Of a stretch of 64,000 bases of DNA, positions 8,457 through 17,951 are shown piece by piece. Position 1 is the stretch's first letter, and each line of letters opens with the position of its first letter. The position numbers were made by a program, and so were the translations under genes. A model generated the notes under the pieces. The model had not been told where the DNA came from. It saw only the letters and a program-made list of their open reading frames with translations, and ran no database searches. This DNA comes from Bacteroidota bacterium (GTDB lineage Bacteria; Bacteroidota; Bacteroidia; Chitinophagales; Saprospiraceae). The stretch spans positions 27,690 through 91,689 of the forward strand of contig CAUJEY010000162.1 of the NCBI GenBank assembly GCA_963169325.1. The letters run 5' to 3'.

Positions 8457-10549
8457 ACCCCATTCCCTTCCTCCCCGGCAAAAAAACGGTCATCTACCTG
8501 CCCAATGGAGAACAACACCAGGGGCAGTTTGCCGTCGTGGACCTGGCCCACATCAAAGCCAGCCACGACGAACTGACCTTTGCCGATACGCCGGGCTACC
8601 CTCGTAACCCTGCCGGTGGTAACGTCAACGACCGCAACTACGCGGGCGATCCGGGCGCCCAGGCACTGGTGGACGAATACGCCCGCAACCTGGAGCCGGG
8701 CCTGCTCGTCAGCACCGGCCGCACCCCGGAGGGCACACCTATTATATATAAGGAGGGTTTTGTGGTCAGCGGAAATAACCGGACTATGTCCACCAAACTG
8801 GCTCGCACGAAATACCCGACTCGTTACCAGGCTTACCGGGATTTCCTGCAAGAAGAACTTTCGGCCTTCGGCATCCCGGAAAAGGATTTTGCCGACCGCA
8901 CCGTATTTGCCGGCCGGGATGGACAGATCGAAGCGCCGTTTCTGGTCCGCATCGACTACGACATTCCGGCGCTCACCACCGAGGAATTGACCAAGTACAA
9001 CCAGGCCAGCACCAAATCTGAGCGGCCGGTGGACAAGACCGTCAAACTGTCGAACATCCTGCGCGAAAACACGGCCTGCGGCAAACAAATTCCCAAACTG
9101 TTCGAGGACGACGACACCATGAGCGAGTTCTACGCCGACGCCGGCGCGCAAAAACAACTGCTCGACATGCTGCTCTCCTGCAACCTGCTCACCCGCCAGC
9201 AGGTGCCGGAATACTATACCGACGGGCATTTTACGGAGACGGGAAAGTATTTTGTGGAAATGACCCTGGCTGCCATCGTGCTGCGCCCGCCCGCTTTACA
9301 GGCCGCCGAAACCGACGGCGTGGCCAGCCTGCGCAAGGCTATCGTCAATGCCCTGCCCGTCCTTATGGACAATATCGCCCTGCCAACACCCGGCGCCCGG
9401 CTGGGCGACGCGATCAACGCCGCCGTGGTGTTCCAGCAAAAAATGAAGGCGTCCAAACTGTCCTTCGCGGATTTTATCGGCCAGCAAAACTTGCTGGACA
9501 CTGAACCGCACTCCCGCGAAATGCTGGTGCTGAACCGCCTGATGAATACCGGGCAGCGAGCGTTCAAATCTGCCATCGCCCGGTACAACGAAACCCTAAA
9601 GGCCAACCAGGGCGAGTCCCTGTTCGGCGAGGAACACAAGGTAAGTCCGGCGGAAGCCTTCGAGCGGATCATCGTCGAATCCCTGGATGCCGGGGAGCAA
9701 AAGGTGATCGGGCAGTACCTCAACCAGGTGGAAAGCCCAAACACTCCCATTGAAACAGACCCCGCCCAAAGCATCGAAGCCTACACCGGCGGTGTTCAAC
9801 AGGCGTTCCGGGAAGGCAAAAAACTGACCGTCACCGGGCTGCGCAAAATCGCCGCTGCCGCCGGCATCGACACCGGAAACGAAAAATACCTCTGGGAACT
9901 GACGGAACTCTGTTGGGTAAACTGGTACCGGAAATTAGTGAACGCCCACATTTTCGAGGACGACAAAACCGCCGCCTTCGATGCCATGGTGGATTTCTAC
10001 CGGCGCGTTCAACCCACCTACACCGGCCTCGACAGCCACAAAAAGGTGTTCCAGCAATACAGCACCAGTGCGCCGATTGCCTGGCTGGCCGGCTGGTTTA
10101 CCTACGACCGCGACACGAAAAGCGTGTTCGAGCCGTCTGCCGGAAATGGCCTACTGACCATCTTCTACCCGGAGGAAATAACCGTGGTCAACGAAATCGA
10201 CCCGGTGCGGTATACCCACCTGAAAACCCAACCTTTCCGGGAGATTCACCACCTGGATGCGTCCGTACCATTTCCGGAGCGGTTCCACCGCGCCTTCGAT
10301 GCGGTGCTCACCAATCCGCCATTCGGTCGGCTGGCCGAGGTCAACCGCGATTTCGGGTATCCGTTCAAAGCGCTCGATCACGTCATGGTCGCTCACGCGC
10401 TGGCGTGCATGCGCGATACCGGCCGCGCCGCCATCATCATCGGCGGCCACACGGAAATCAACGCCGGGGGACAAATCGCCAGCCACCGGCAGTTTTTCAA
10501 CTGGCTGTACCGGCATTACCGGGATTTTCAAAAAATCGAATCCTTATGA
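8453..10549 (+). CDS. DdrB-like ParB domain fused to N6-adenine methyltransferase
   Basis: This 698-residue protein has a DdrB-like ParB-superfamily domain at the N-terminus (about 20-200; GFVVSGNNRTMSTKLA at 102-117 corresponds to the SGNxR core) and a Rossmann methyltransferase domain at the C-terminus, with motif I FEPSAGNGLL at 559-568 and catalytic TNPPFG at 619-624. The middle 350 residues are helical and unassigned. This combination is known from the large polyvalent proteins of phages, plasmids and conjugative elements, where it is often fused to a Strawberry-notch helicase; here the helicase is a separate gene 7 kb away. Expected role: modifying or protecting element DNA after entry and ParB-like nucleotide-dependent DNA handling. 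It overlaps both neighbours by 4 bp (ATGA at each end). Confidence 0.85.
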   Translation: MNPIPFLPGKKTVIYLPNGEQHQGQFAVVDLAHIKASHDELTFADTPGYPRNPAGGNVNDRNYAGDPGAQALVDEYARNLEPGLLVSTGRTPEGTPIIYKEGFVVSGNNRTMSTKLARTKYPTRYQAYRDFLQEELSAFGIPEKDFADRTVFAGRDGQIEAPFLVRIDYDIPALTTEELTKYNQASTKSERPVDKTVKLSNILRENTACGKQIPKLFEDDDTMSEFYADAGAQKQLLDMLLSCNLLTRQQVPEYYTDGHFTETGKYFVEMTLAAIVLRPPALQAAETDGVASLRKAIVNALPVLMDNIALPTPGARLGDAINAAVVFQQKMKASKLSFADFIGQQNLLDTEPHSREMLVLNRLMNTGQRAFKSAIARYNETLKANQGESLFGEEHKVSPAEAFERIIVESLDAGEQKVIGQYLNQVESPNTPIETDPAQSIEAYTGGVQQAFREGKKLTVTGLRKIAAAAGIDTGNEKYLWELTELCWVNWYRKLVNAHIFEDDKTAAFDAMVDFYRRVQPTYTGLDSHKKVFQQYSTSAPIAWLAGWFTYDRDTKSVFEPSAGNGLLTIFYPEEITVVNEIDPVRYTHLKTQPFREIHHLDASVPFPERFHRAFDAVLTNPPFGRLAEVNRDFGYPFKALDHVMVAHALACMRDTGRAAIIIGGHTEINAGGQIASHRQFFNWLYRHYRDFQKIESL

Positions 10550-11004
10550 TATTCCAACACGCCAAAATTCACCGCGACGAGTCCCTCAAATGCCTGTGCG
10601 TCGCTTGCTACGAAGGGGAAATTCTCAACTACGAGGATCACGTCTTCGCCATTTCCTGCTGTATCGCCTCCCTGATCCAGGACGCCCGCGACCGGGGCGT
10701 GGCCGTGGAGCCGCTCCTCCGGGAATACCTGGGCGCCGAGCCGGAACCGGGCCTTACACCCGCACAACTTTTCGACACCGCTATTGCCGGCAGCGATGCC
10801 TGGTCGCACGTGGCCGCCCGCCTGCGCGAGGCCTGGCAGGAGGTCACGCCAGCGGAAATGCAGGAGCATTACCGGCGCAGTATGGCCGAAGGTATTTCCA
10901 ACCTGCCCGAGGCGGAGGGGTTGCCGTTCGGGGATGAGGAGTTTGATTGTATGACGTTGGAGGAGTGGGTGGAAAGGTTGAGTGAGGTGGTGGAGATGGG
11001 GTGA
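10546..11004 (+). CDS. Small acidic protein of unknown function
   Basis: This 152-residue protein is not recognised. It starts with MIFQHAKIHRDESLKCLCVACYEGEILNYEDHVFAISC, which contains a CLCVAC pair and several further Cys and His, and ends in an acidic tail (LPFGDEEFDCMTLEEWVERLSEVVEMG). The ATG overlaps the stop of the methyltransferase gene (ATGA), placing it last in a tightly coupled three-gene operon. It may be a regulator or accessory of the ParB-methyltransferase, or an anti-host factor; there is no evidence to choose. It converges on the YhcG-type gene, 41 bp away. Confidence 0.65.
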   Translation: MIFQHAKIHRDESLKCLCVACYEGEILNYEDHVFAISCCIASLIQDARDRGVAVEPLLREYLGAEPEPGLTPAQLFDTAIAGSDAWSHVAARLREAWQEVTPAEMQEHYRRSMAEGISNLPEAEGLPFGDEEFDCMTLEEWVERLSEVVEMG

Positions 11005-11045
11005 GGCGATTCTTCAGCCAGTGGCTGAAGATTAAAACATGCCGG

Positions 11046-12059
11046 TCAGTCTTCCGCTTCCATAATGAGCCGCACCTGTGTCTCCAATAATTCCCTGTCG
11101 GGCAGATAGAGTTGGTATTTAGAGACAAAAATCTGGTTGCTCAGCCCCCCGAGCGCATATTCCACCAGCACGTCGTTTTTGTGGGCGGTGAGAATGATGC
11201 CGATGGGGGCATTATCATCGGGCAGGTTTTCTTCCTTTTGAAAATAGTTGAGGTAGAGGTTCATTTGGCCGATATCACCATGCTCGACCTCATCTATTTT
11301 TAGGTCAATCAGCACAAAGCACCGCAGTATGCGGTGGTAAAACACCAAATCAACCCGATAATGCCGGCCACCAAAAGAGATGCGGTACTGCCGTCCCACG
11401 AAAGTGAATCCTTTGCCGAGTTCGAGTAAAAAATGTTGCAGATGTTCGATTATGCGGGCCTCGATCTCGGCCTCCGAGTAGCGGTGCTGCTCCGGAATTT
11501 GAAGAAAGTCCAATATGTACGGGTCGCGCAGTATCTCATCGGGGGTTTCGGGAATTTGACCTTGCGCGGCCAATTTCAGGATGCCTGCCTTGTCGCGGCT
11601 TTTTGCCAAACGAAGAAAAAGCGCGGATTTCTTCTGCCGTTTCAATTCGCTTACGGACCACCGCTCCCTGATGGATTGTTGCTCGTAAAATCCACGCTCC
11701 AGATTATCGTCAAGGGTCAACAACTCGCAGTAATGCGACCATGTCAATTGGTCAGACACCGTCTGACCAATTGGGTATAAGAGGAACAACTTTCTGATAT
11801 ACACCACATTGGTTCGGGTAAAGCCCTTGCCATAAGCCAAAGTAAGGTCTTTTGCCAGGCGGTCGAGAAGATAGGAGCCATACTCGGCTTTCTCGCTGCC
11901 CTTTTGTTCATACTCGACGATGTGCCGTCCGATCTCCCAGCGGGTCTGCACAGCAATCTGCTGCGCCATGCGGTAGGCACGGATACGGCCCGCTTGCAGG
12001 GTCTGTCCAATGGTCTGGATGAGTTGATCGTAGTCGGTATTGTTGGATAAAGAATTCAT
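11046..12059 (-). CDS. YhcG-type (DUF1016) PDDEXK nuclease domain protein
   Basis: This 337-residue protein matches the YhcG/DUF1016 family. The N-terminal half (about 10-175) is the helical DUF1016_N domain (AYRMAQQIAVQTRWEIGRHIVEYEQKG, GFTRTNVVYIRKLFL, LTWSHYCELLTL). The C-terminal half carries the PDDEXK nuclease core: RQYRISFGGRHYRVDLVFYH, then CFVLIDLKI, giving the D...xLK catalytic pattern, and IGQMNLYLNYF. These proteins associate with defence and toxin-antitoxin loci and are predicted nucleases; substrate is not established. The true start is the ATG at 12057-12059, 36 nt or so after a predicted transcription start; a longer frame reaching 12284 would cross the promoter and lacks family similarity. 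Length is normal. Confidence 0.9.
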   Translation of the reverse strand: MNSLSNNTDYDQLIQTIGQTLQAGRIRAYRMAQQIAVQTRWEIGRHIVEYEQKGSEKAEYGSYLLDRLAKDLTLAYGKGFTRTNVVYIRKLFLLYPIGQTVSDQLTWSHYCELLTLDDNLERGFYEQQSIRERWSVSELKRQKKSALFLRLAKSRDKAGILKLAAQGQIPETPDEILRDPYILDFLQIPEQHRYSEAEIEARIIEHLQHFLLELGKGFTFVGRQYRISFGGRHYRVDLVFYHRILRCFVLIDLKIDEVEHGDIGQMNLYLNYFQKEENLPDDNAPIGIILTAHKNDVLVEYALGGLSNQIFVSKYQLYLPDRELLETQVRLIMEAED

Positions 12060-12101
12060 AGTGCGTGCGCTTAACGCCTTTGAGTGGGGCAGAACAGCGC
12101 A

Positions 12102-12136
12102 CAAAGATAAATTTTTTGGGCAGCATTTATCGAAAG
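12102..12136 (-). promoter_or_regulatory. Promoter of the YhcG-type gene
   Basis: On the minus strand TATCTTTG (12109-12102) is an exact TAnnTTTG -7 box. About 21 nt upstream is CTTTCG, a weak -33 element. The spacing to the ATG at 12059 predicts a leader of roughly 35-40 nt. Confidence 0.55.
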
Positions 12137-12154
12137 GGCGAGTTCCAACGACGC

Positions 12155-12697
12155 TCACGGATTCGAAGGTTCCTGCTCCATTTTCAGTCCGGCCCGCCGT
12201 TCCAACACCTCGTAAAATTCGAAAGATACCCGCTCCTTGGTGAACGACACCAGCGGGATGCGCTCGTCTTCGACTTCTACCCAATACATGTAGTGGTTCG
12301 TGAAAATCGGCGATGCACCCTGATAAATACCCTTCTCGATCCGGGAAAAAGGCAGCACCCGCGCCTTGCCCCGGGAGATGATGGTCAAGCTTTTTTCTTC
12401 AAAATCCACAACAGCCTCCGTCATCCATTGGCGGGGGAAATAGCGTTCGTAAATGCCGTATAATAAATAACCGAACAACAGAGCATATAGGGCGACCAGC
12501 ACGTACAACCATACGTTCCGCTCCTCGAAATCTTCGGGGAAACGCAGATAGCGATGTAACAAAAAAAGGAAACCAACGCTGCAAACCAACAAAATGACCC
12601 AACCGACAAAGCCGGCACACATAGGCAGCCAGTTGGAGCGGACGTGGATGAGGGGGGCGGTGTGGAAGTGTTGGATGGGGGTGGGGATGTTTTTCAT
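12155..12697 (-). CDS. Two-TM membrane protein of unknown function
   Basis: This 180-residue protein has two hydrophobic segments, FVGWVILLVCSVGFLFLLHR at about 30-49 and VWLYVLVALYALLFGYLLYG at about 62-81, followed by a soluble C-terminal domain of about 95 residues with alternating beta-like pattern (EAVVDFEEKSLTIIS, ARVLPFSRIEKGIYQG, YMYWVEVEDERIPLVSFT), resembling the small PH-like cytoplasmic domains seen after paired TM segments. No catalytic motif is seen. It lies between the YhcG-type nuclease and the STAND operon on the same strand, 36 bp from the LRR-polyQ stop. Membership in that operon is plausible, not shown. Confidence 0.65.
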   Translation of the reverse strand: MKNIPTPIQHFHTAPLIHVRSNWLPMCAGFVGWVILLVCSVGFLFLLHRYLRFPEDFEERNVWLYVLVALYALLFGYLLYGIYERYFPRQWMTEAVVDFEEKSLTIISRGKARVLPFSRIEKGIYQGASPIFTNHYMYWVEVEDERIPLVSFTKERVSFEFYEVLERRAGLKMEQEPSNP

Positions 12698-12733
12698 GCA
12701 GCGTAAATGTTTATAATGGCCGGTAGTGGCTAC

Positions 12734-14073
<1,340 letters not shown>

Positions 14074-14077
<4 letters not shown>

Positions 14078-15888
14078 TTTTTTATTGATTGTAAGCGTTT
14101 TTCCAAGGAATCTTGCAAGCGGGACAGGCTGTCCTTTTTGCTGTTTTCATAAAGGATTACATCGTCGCCGGCCTCGTATTCCCGAAAAGAGGCTATATTC
14201 CGGTTTGTGATTTCAATTTCCAGTTCTAATCGCTGTATGTCGGATTGGTAGGACTTTTCTATGTTGATTTTAGCTTTGGCAGTAGCCGTTTCAGCTTTTT
14301 GTTTCAACCAAAATGCCCAAAATGCCGCCGCTACCGCCAGCATTGACAATATTACTGCTAAACGTGTCAGCTGCCGTGCTTGCTTAGTTTTCTGCTCTGC
14401 TCTGCTGCGCTGTTCATCTGCCTCGGAGCGCTGCTTTTCTGCCTCAAAACGCGCCTCTTCTGCCTTCCTCCTAAGTGATCTTTCGACTTCTGCTTGTGCC
14501 ACCTTCTCGCGTAACCTACGCTCTTCAGCCGCTTTTTCCAGTTTCTCCCTATCCCGCCGCGCCCGTTCCTCCTTTTCCGCCTGCATATTCGCCCGGCTCT
14601 GCTCAATCCAGGCTTGTTCTTCCGCATCGGGCCTGAACTTGCTCAGGTACCGCTCCATAAACCCCAGCTGCTTCTCCGAAAAATACTCCCGGTTCTCTGC
14701 TTTCATAGCCACTTGGCTTTTTATCAGCCGCTGCACCTCCAGCAGCGCAATCTCCTCATCGCTGCGCTTGGCGGCCACCTGTTTGGCCAAAGCATCATGG
14801 GCGATCTCGTAGCGCTCGTCGTGCTCGGTATAGCGCAGGATGCGGCCTTTCACCAGGGCTTGCAGGACGGCGGTGAGCAGTACTTGGGAGGTATCGGGGC
14901 GGCGGTCTTGCAATTCGGCTTCGGACAGGGGCTCCTTGGTGCCGTCGAGGGTGACGAAAGGCGACAGAATTTTCCATACAGTATTGGGCAGTTCTTCGAG
15001 TGCGCGGGCGATGGCGATCACCTGCTCGTCCAGGAAATCGCGCAGCACGTCGCCGATATCGCCCATTTCTTGCAGGGCAGTCAGGTTAACAACGGCTCCT
15101 GCACGGCGGGTTTCGTCGCCGGTGAGGTGCAGGTAGAGCTTGTCGAGAAACACCTGCAGGTAGGGCAACTCGATGGTCAGGCTGTTTTTGCCGCGTATTT
15201 TTTCAAAAATAGCCTCGGCTACTTCCGGCTCTTCGCCCGCCTGGAGCGACACGTTGCTCTCCGCCTGCCGGCCCACGTTCCGGATGACGCTCTCCACTTT
15301 GTCGAGGTGCATCGGCTCCACGCGTAGTTTTTTGCGCATGAGCCCGGGCACGGCGCGCTCGAATGTGTACAGGTGGCCGAGGTATTCTTCGCGGATGCTG
15401 ATGATGATTTTTACGGGTTGTTCCACCTCCAGTATTTTCTGTACCGTCTGCACGAACTGCTGTTGTTCGCGTGCGTCGCCCAGCACATACAGTTCTTCGA
15501 ACTGGTCGAAAATCAGGTAAACCGGTTTGAAGGAGGCGCGGTACACGGCCTCGATTTTTTGGGGCAGGTCGCGTGCGTCCGGCTCGAGTCGCTCGGCGAA
15601 TTCAAAGACCCCGTCGCTTGCATCGCAGAGCGCTTTGTCGAGCGAGGCGATCAGGTTCGAACCTCGGCGGACGTAGAGCGCCAGCCAGTCGTAGCTCTTG
15701 AACTTGCTCGCCAGGCCGCACTGGATCAGGCTGGTTTTGCCTGTGCCCGAAGTGCCGTACACCACCAATATCTTGGTTTGAAACACCATTCGGTACAGCG
15801 CCTCGATCTCTTCTTCCCGGCCGAAAAAAAACGCGAAATCCTCCTTCCGGTAGGCATCGAGAAACTTGAACGGATAGCGCTTTTCCAT
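14074..15888 (-). CDS. Membrane-anchored STAND-type P-loop ATPase
   Basis: This 604-residue protein is a predicted STAND/nSTAND1-like NTPase. The Walker A GTSGTGKT is at 45-52, the Walker B LIFDQFEEL at 125-133, and a sensor-like IIISIREEYLGHL at about 165-177, followed by helical and winged-helix parts to about 385 (ILRYTEHDERYEIAHDALAKQV is a typical end of the STAND module). Then comes a long charged coiled coil (about 385-505), one TM helix (LAVILSMLAVAAAFWAFWL, about 510-528) and a 75-residue tail that would be outside the cytoplasm. STAND proteins oligomerise on ligand sensing. The missing N-terminal effector domain and the TM anchor suggest that it signals across the membrane with the exported LRR partner it overlaps. 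Upstream gene is 11 bp away. Confidence 0.88.
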
Positions 15889-15899
15889 GGTGGCGGGCG

Positions 15900-17288
15900 T
15901 TAAAAATTGTAATTGACGGACGGGGCGGCTCCAGCGGCTTCGAAACGCTCGTCGGTATCGAGCAGGGTATTCATAGCGTCTTCGAACTGTTTGATCACCA
16001 GGTCGAGTCGGACACTTTTCTGTTCCTCGTTTTTTTGCTCTTCCGTGGCGATCTCGCGCTGGCCGGCCTGAACGCCCCGGTAATAAATGGCGTCCGTATT
16101 TTCACTTTTCAGGGAAAGGAAGCGCAGGCCGCTACCGCCTTCCCGGCATTCGTAGGCATATATTTGAAAATCTTGTTCGTTGGTCAGGGTATTGAAATCG
16201 AGGAAAAAGGGGAACAGGTTGACGACTGTGCGTTCCCGCGCAAAAAACAAAGCGTAGGTCAGCGAAGCATTTTCATCGTATTTGAGAATACGTTGCAGGG
16301 ATTTGGACTCTTTTTTTTCCAAAATGCTGAAATCCTTGATATAGCGCGCTTTGGTATTGCGGATTTCCTCATATTCCACTTTTTTCATCGAAACCAACTG
16401 ATAACTGGTAAAAAAAGAGAAATGCCGCAGGATGGCGGCCAGGGCAATTTCGGCACTGTGGCAATCGGCCAGGTCGTAGCGTTCGTTTTGCTGGTCGAAG
16501 TTTTCCAATTTCCCGATGCGCGCGCAGGCCTCGCCGAAAGGGCTACCGGGGTCTAAGAAAGCCGGCAGGTTTTCTTTCGTCATTTCCTGAATTGGGAACT
16601 CTAAGTCGTGGTCGCGGAAGATTTCGATCAGGGCCCGGAAAACTGCTGTTAGTTCGGTCAGCGTGAGGGGGCGGGCGGTGTGAAAAAAGAGCCGCACCGA
16701 GGGGTGGGCGATAGAAAGATCGCGCCCCGTTTTTTTAATGTCCCAGAGTTTGGACAGTAAAAGGCTGTTGGTGAGTTGAAGCGCGAGACGGGCCAGGTTG
16801 AAACAATGCAGGATGTATTCTCCGATTTTGATTTCCATGCCTTTTTCGCGGTCATTACCGATGGAGAACAAGCGGCGCACCTCCCAGCCGATGATCCATA
16901 CTAAGCTTTCTTCCACCAGCCCCAGCGCTTCCCTTAGATGGGTGCGGTTGCATTCCCAGTTGGCCTTGTCTTCTTTGGAGATGCTGCCCAGGAAGCGGGT
17001 GACTTTGGGCCGGTCGCGGAGCAGTTCGATCAGTTCGCGGGTGAGCACCGCGTTGAACACCCGGTTGCTGGTAACGATGCCGAAGTTGGCCTCGTCAATA
17101 TGCTCAATGTTGTAAATCTTATCGGCATACTGAATGTTTTGCACCTTGAGGTTATGGAGCAGGGTTTTCAGCTCGCCTAATTGGTTGCGGATTTCCTGTA
17201 CTTCGCCGTTGACGTTCAAGGTCAACGTGTCGGCGCTGCTTGCCTGGATGACCACGCGCGGGTCGCCGGTGGAAGGGTTGGCGTTCAT
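15900..17288 (-). CDS. Unknown protein with IYNIExIDxANF peptide in the STAND operon
   Basis: This 462-residue soluble protein is not recognised. Near its N-terminus, after a short beta segment and helix (NVNGEVQEIRNQLGELKTLLHN), it has DKIYNIEHIDEANFG at about 57-71, almost the same as the last residues of the small protein encoded just upstream (EKIYNIEKIDNANFS). The rest is alpha-rich, with conserved-looking stretches HPSVRLFFHTARPLTLTEL and YALFFARERTVVNLFPFFLD. No nuclease, TIR or protease motif is evident. The shared peptide suggests that the two proteins use a common binding strand, perhaps as docking tags. The gene is 7 bp after the EAD-like gene and 11 bp before the ATPase gene, so all are one transcript. 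Confidence 0.72.
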   Translation of the reverse strand: MNANPSTGDPRVVIQASSADTLTLNVNGEVQEIRNQLGELKTLLHNLKVQNIQYADKIYNIEHIDEANFGIVTSNRVFNAVLTRELIELLRDRPKVTRFLGSISKEDKANWECNRTHLREALGLVEESLVWIIGWEVRRLFSIGNDREKGMEIKIGEYILHCFNLARLALQLTNSLLLSKLWDIKKTGRDLSIAHPSVRLFFHTARPLTLTELTAVFRALIEIFRDHDLEFPIQEMTKENLPAFLDPGSPFGEACARIGKLENFDQQNERYDLADCHSAEIALAAILRHFSFFTSYQLVSMKKVEYEEIRNTKARYIKDFSILEKKESKSLQRILKYDENASLTYALFFARERTVVNLFPFFLDFNTLTNEQDFQIYAYECREGGSGLRFLSLKSENTDAIYYRGVQAGQREIATEEQKNEEQKSVRLDLVIKQFEDAMNTLLDTDERFEAAGAAPSVNYNF

Positions 17289-17295
17289 GTGCGGG

Positions 17296-17670
17296 TTATG
17301 AAAAATTGGCGTTGTCTATCTTTTCAATATTGTAAATTTTTTCGGCCTGCTGGACGATTGTCTTGCCGGCGACAAAGCGCTCCAACTCGCCCCGAACTTC
17401 AGGCACAATATTTTCCTGCGTTTCGATTTCAGCGAGCAACTCAAGCAGGCCGGCGCGGATTTGGCTTTTTGTGAGACTGGCTTGATTAAAGTCAACCAGC
17501 CCCAGGCGAATTTGTCGGCTGATGTCGCTCCACCGGGCAGACTGGAGCAGGACTTCATTGAGTTTAGGACTGTTTTTCAGCAGCTCCTGCAGGAGGCGGA
17601 GCGCTTCGAGAAGATCATCCGTGCGAATGAGTTCCCGTACTTGTGCGGGGAAGGAAAGGGCGGTGTTCAT
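17296..17670 (-). CDS. Small EAD11-like adaptor protein
   Basis: This 124-residue protein heads the operon. Residues 1-90 form a helical bundle (VRELIRTDDLLEALRLLQELL, LNEVLLQSARWSDISRQIRLGLVDFNQASLTKSQIRAGLLELLAEI) that matches the pattern of effector-associated domain 11 in NTP-dependent conflict systems: short helix, LxEALxLL, LLSARxxxxxRxxxLGxIxxxxAxxxxxxxxxALLELL. After a linker it ends with EKIYNIEKIDNANFS. EADs are proposed to recruit effectors through like-with-like contacts. In this locus the natural partners are the 462-residue protein that shares the terminal peptide and the STAND ATPase. A -7 box ends 8 nt before the ATG, so the transcript may have almost no leader. Confidence 0.75.
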   Translation of the reverse strand: MNTALSFPAQVRELIRTDDLLEALRLLQELLKNSPKLNEVLLQSARWSDISRQIRLGLVDFNQASLTKSQIRAGLLELLAEIETQENIVPEVRGELERFVAGKTIVQQAEKIYNIEKIDNANFS

Positions 17671-17677
17671 ACCAAGG

Positions 17678-17685
17678 CAAAATTA
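17678..17685 (-). promoter_or_regulatory. -7 element of the EAD-STAND-LRR operon
   Basis: TAATTTTG on the minus strand (17685-17678), followed by C, is an exact TAnnTTTG box. A clear -33 TTTG at the right distance is not present; TTTTTTGCC lies 12-18 nt upstream. The start codon at 17670 is 8 nt from the box. Confidence 0.5.
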
Positions 17686-17897
17686 TCTTTAATCCGGCAA
17701 AAAACGTTCCCAATATTTTTAGAATTTGTATAAACTACCAAACCTAATTTTTTTGGCATGTACGATACCGATATTTTGTTTTAAAAAGCGATAACGCTCA
17801 GGCGGTTTATTGTTTGACAAACGGCTTATACGGTGTTCATTTTTAATCCAAATGGTTTTCGATTTGTAAATCCCCCAAATTAATTCCCCGCATTTCC

Positions 17898-17932
17898 TTG
17901 CAAATCCCCCTCCGCAAACCCCATATTTGCAA
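17898..17932 (+). promoter_or_regulatory. Promoter with inverted-repeat operator, second copy
   Basis: TTGCAAAT (17898-17905) and ATTTGCAA (17925-17932) repeat the arrangement at 8157-8191 with the same 19-nt separation; 26 or so of the 36 positions are identical between the two sites. The -7 box reads CATATTTG, one base off consensus. The helicase ATG is 20 nt further on. The shared sequence implies that the two operons respond to one regulator. Confidence 0.7.
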
Positions 17933-17951
17933 CGAAAACCAAAATCACCCC

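Noticed and set aside
11046..12284. Longer YhcG-type frame starting at 12284
   Set aside because: The extra 75 residues cross the promoter at 12102-12136 and the overlapping membrane-protein gene; the family domain begins at 12059.
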